From Citreicella sp. C3M06 (lineage in GTDB: Bacteria; Pseudomonadota; Alphaproteobacteria; Rhodobacterales; Rhodobacteraceae): DNA of 64,000 nucleotides. The notes under the pieces are model-generated. The model saw only the letters and a program-made list of their open reading frames with translations. It was not told the origin of the DNA and did not search any database. A program made the position numbers and the translations under genes. Below are positions 62,568 through 64,000 of the stretch, in pieces. The stretch is taken from positions 1-64,000 of the forward strand of contig NZ_JAHKQA010000105.1 of NCBI RefSeq assembly GCF_018860705.1, given 5' to 3'. Numbering within the stretch: the first letter of the stretch is position 1; the number at the start of each line of letters is the position of its first letter.

Positions 62568-63341
62568 ATGGCAGGGATGACAGACGGGTGGATCGGGCGC
62601 GCGCTCGCGGCGGCATCGCTCAGGCGGTGGTCGCGCGCCGCGCGCAACGCCGATACCGCCGACCTGCGGGTGCTGCGCCGTCAACGCGCAGCGGCGCGCA
62701 AACTGAAGGCGCGCATAGACCGGCTGCTGTTCATCGCAGATAGTCGGCTGGCGCTGCCGGTCATCGGCAATCAGGCGTTTGCGCGCCCCAAGGATGCCGA
62801 CTGGGCCTGGCGCCCCGAGTTGTGGTGCGCACCGCTGCCGGTGCCCGGCCTCGCTTCGGTGCCCAACCAGTCGATGCTTGGGGCCGAGGCGACGCTGTTC
62901 CACGATTGCGCCCGCTCCGAAATCACCCTGCGCCAGCTGCGCAACCTGCGCGAGGCAGATCTTGCCGCCTATGGGCTACGGCTTGACGTGCTGAACTTCG
63001 ACGGCTCGTACCTGTCGCTGGCCATCGACCTGCCGACCGAGGCGGCAACGGGTTTGCAGCGCAAGCACCTCATCCGCATCGACACCATCGTCGAGATGGA
63101 AAAACCACTGGAAATCTTTGCCCGGCTCAACATCCGCCATGGCCCCAACACCGAACAGATCGTGCGCGAGCTGCCCCTGCACGAAGAAGACATCTGCATC
63201 GAATTCGATCTGGCCTATACCCGGCTCAACGAGAAACGCGCCGATCGCATGTGGCTGGACCTGATCTTTGAAGGCCCGCAGATGAATCAGGTGATCCTGC
63301 GCGATCTGACCTTCAGCCGCCGCCCGCGCGCCGAACTCTGA
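62568..63341 (+). CDS. DUF6478 family protein
   Basis: A 257-residue protein matching a roseobacter family of unknown function. It has an arginine-rich N-terminus (ASLRRWSRAARNADTADLRVLR) followed by a beta-rich region with NFDGSYLSLAIDLP and EEDICIEFDLAYTRLNEKRADRMWLDL. No membrane segment or signal. In related genomes such genes lie beside glycan genes, but here the neighbours are small unknown proteins. A start at 62577 is an alternative. Confidence 0.75.
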   Translation: MAGMTDGWIGRALAAASLRRWSRAARNADTADLRVLRRQRAAARKLKARIDRLLFIADSRLALPVIGNQAFARPKDADWAWRPELWCAPLPVPGLASVPNQSMLGAEATLFHDCARSEITLRQLRNLREADLAAYGLRLDVLNFDGSYLSLAIDLPTEAATGLQRKHLIRIDTIVEMEKPLEIFARLNIRHGPNTEQIVRELPLHEEDICIEFDLAYTRLNEKRADRMWLDLIFEGPQMNQVILRDLTFSRRPRAEL

Positions 63342-63352
63342 GGACGAAACAC

Positions 63353-63730
63353 ATGCCCGCCTATTCGCTGACCAAGACCCGCTTTGTCGAAGGCATCTGG
63401 CAAGGGCTGCTGGTGGCGCGGACCGCCGATGCCCCGCCGCCCGAAGTCATGGTCACCCTTCAGGATGCGCCGGTGCGCGGTGTCACCGTATCGCAAAGCA
63501 CCACCCCCGGTCGCTGGGCGCTCGAGGTACCGGTGCCGGTTCAGGCGGTGGGCGACGGGGTGCAGACCTTTCTGATCCTCGATGCAATGAGCGGTGAAAA
63601 GCTTGACAGTTTCACCCTGATCGCCGGAGAGGCGGCAGGCGATGATCTGCGCGCCGAGATGGCCTTGCTGCGCGCCGAGCTGGATATGCTCAAGCGGGCG
63701 TTCCGGCGGCATTGTCTCGAAACCAGCTGA
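63353..63730 (+). CDS. Hypothetical protein with C-terminal coiled coil, 125 residues
   Basis: A small protein with a beta-rich first 90 residues (GIWQGLLVAR, RWALEVPVPVQAV) and a C-terminal heptad-like segment LRAEMALLRAELDMLKRAF. Not recognised. It begins 11 bases after the DUF6478 stop with GAGGA as ribosome binding site, so the two are probably co-transcribed and may work together. Confidence 0.7.
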   Translation: MPAYSLTKTRFVEGIWQGLLVARTADAPPPEVMVTLQDAPVRGVTVSQSTTPGRWALEVPVPVQAVGDGVQTFLILDAMSGEKLDSFTLIAGEAAGDDLRAEMALLRAELDMLKRAFRRHCLETS

Positions 63731-63798
63731 AGCGCCGGGCCGCGATCCGCACGCCGACGATTGCGCCCGGCCGCTTGTCACGCCATGGTGTGCCAAAT

Positions 63799-63808
63799 TG
63801 GTATACCA
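63799..63808. promoter_or_regulatory. Palindrome upstream of the second DMT transporter (possible operator)
   Basis: TGGTATACCA is a perfect 10-bp palindrome 12 bases before the ATG at 63821. It fits the TGGT-N-ACCA type bound by FadR-branch GntR regulators. At this position it would block transcription or translation start. Confidence 0.35.
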
Positions 63809-63820
63809 TACGAGGCCCTC

Positions 63821-64000
63821 ATGACCCCGCTCGGCGGCATTTCGCTGAAACTCGCCTCTGTCGTGCTGTTCGTCATCATGTCGGCGCTGATCAAGGCCTC
63901 GGATGTGCCCACCGGCGAGGCGGTGTTCTTCCGCTCTTTCTTTGCGCTGCCGGTGATCCTTGGCTGGCTGATCTGGCGCGGCGACCTGCGCACCGGGCTG
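63821..64000 (+). CDS. DMT (EamA) family transporter, N-terminal part (partial)
   Basis: The last 180 bases encode 60 residues, starting MTPLGGISLKLASVVLFV and containing GEAVFFRSFFALPVIL, which is the usual beginning of EamA-type permeases. GAGG lies before the ATG. The gene runs off the right edge. It is a different family member from the one at 4255-5160; the N-termini are dissimilar. A palindromic site lies immediately upstream. Confidence 0.8.
   Translation, partial: MTPLGGISLKLASVVLFVIMSALIKASDVPTGEAVFFRSFFALPVILGWLIWRGDLRTGL

Overview
The window is high-GC chromosomal DNA of an alphaproteobacterium, most likely a roseobacter-type Rhodobacteraceae. The evidence is the lineage-typical gene set (DUF1467, DUF6455 and DUF6478 proteins, an orphan core-2/I-branching glycosyltransferase, a DUF1800/DUF1501 pair), an FNR-type box, and the cobalamin and ribosomal gene layout. 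It is essentially housekeeping chromosome with two probable integration scars next to tRNA genes. No rRNA operon, CRISPR array, intact insertion sequence or complete prophage is visible.

1-16.9 kb: the ribosomal/RNA polymerase superoperon on the minus strand, read from high to low coordinates: rplJ-rplL, rpoB-rpoC, rpsL-rpsG-fusA-tuf (tuf runs off the left edge). Intrinsic terminators follow rplL and rpoC. Two perfect or near-perfect hairpins sit between rpoB and rpoC, and a clear sigma70-type promoter with a leader of about 250 nt precedes rpsL. A glycosyltransferase and a DMT transporter lie between rpoC and rpsL. Upstream of rplJ, where rplK-rplA are often found, there is instead an unknown protein, an integrase fragment and tRNA-Met(CAU).

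16.9-26.4 kb: an amidase and a DSD1-type PLP enzyme, a receiver-domain protein, methylmalonyl-CoA epimerase, several small conserved proteins, a lipoprotein M48 protease, and three tandem tetracysteine DUF6455 genes behind a well-placed FNR-type promoter. An NDUFA9-like protein and tRNA-Leu(CAG) follow. After tRNA-Leu comes about 0.8 kb of AT-richer, apparently decayed DNA.

27-34.6 kb: the DUF1800/DUF1501 secreted pair, a cobalamin assembly locus (cobD and a phosphatase divergent from cobU-cobT-cobS), and a LOG-family protein. 34.7-42.2 kb: a membrane-bound nucleotide-sugar 4,6-dehydratase for surface glycans, asd, a beta-carbonic anhydrase, a possible Hpt-like protein, an M17 aminopeptidase and an NlpC/P60 hydrolase.

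42.2-49 kb: a tightly overlapping minus-strand operon of MoxR ATPase, DUF58 protein, BatA/DUF4159 protein and a 679-residue VWA-like membrane protein. 49-64 kb: a sulfotransferase divergent from a two-part glycosyltransferase, HIT protein, an ABC ATPase with no adjacent permease, a 59-residue zinc-finger protein, transporters, HAD hydrolase, ZapE, a small minus-strand gene with its own promoter and terminator, accD-folC, a CPBP protein, a lipoprotein, DUF6478, and the start of a second DMT transporter.

The most interesting candidate is the FNR-type trio of DUF6455 paralogues (24.16-25.11 kb), whose four cysteines have identical spacing in all three proteins. Other items worth checking are the MoxR/VWA operon, the intercistronic RNA structures of the rpo genes, the two tRNA-adjacent scars, and a dispersed 23-bp repeat found twice at gene ends.
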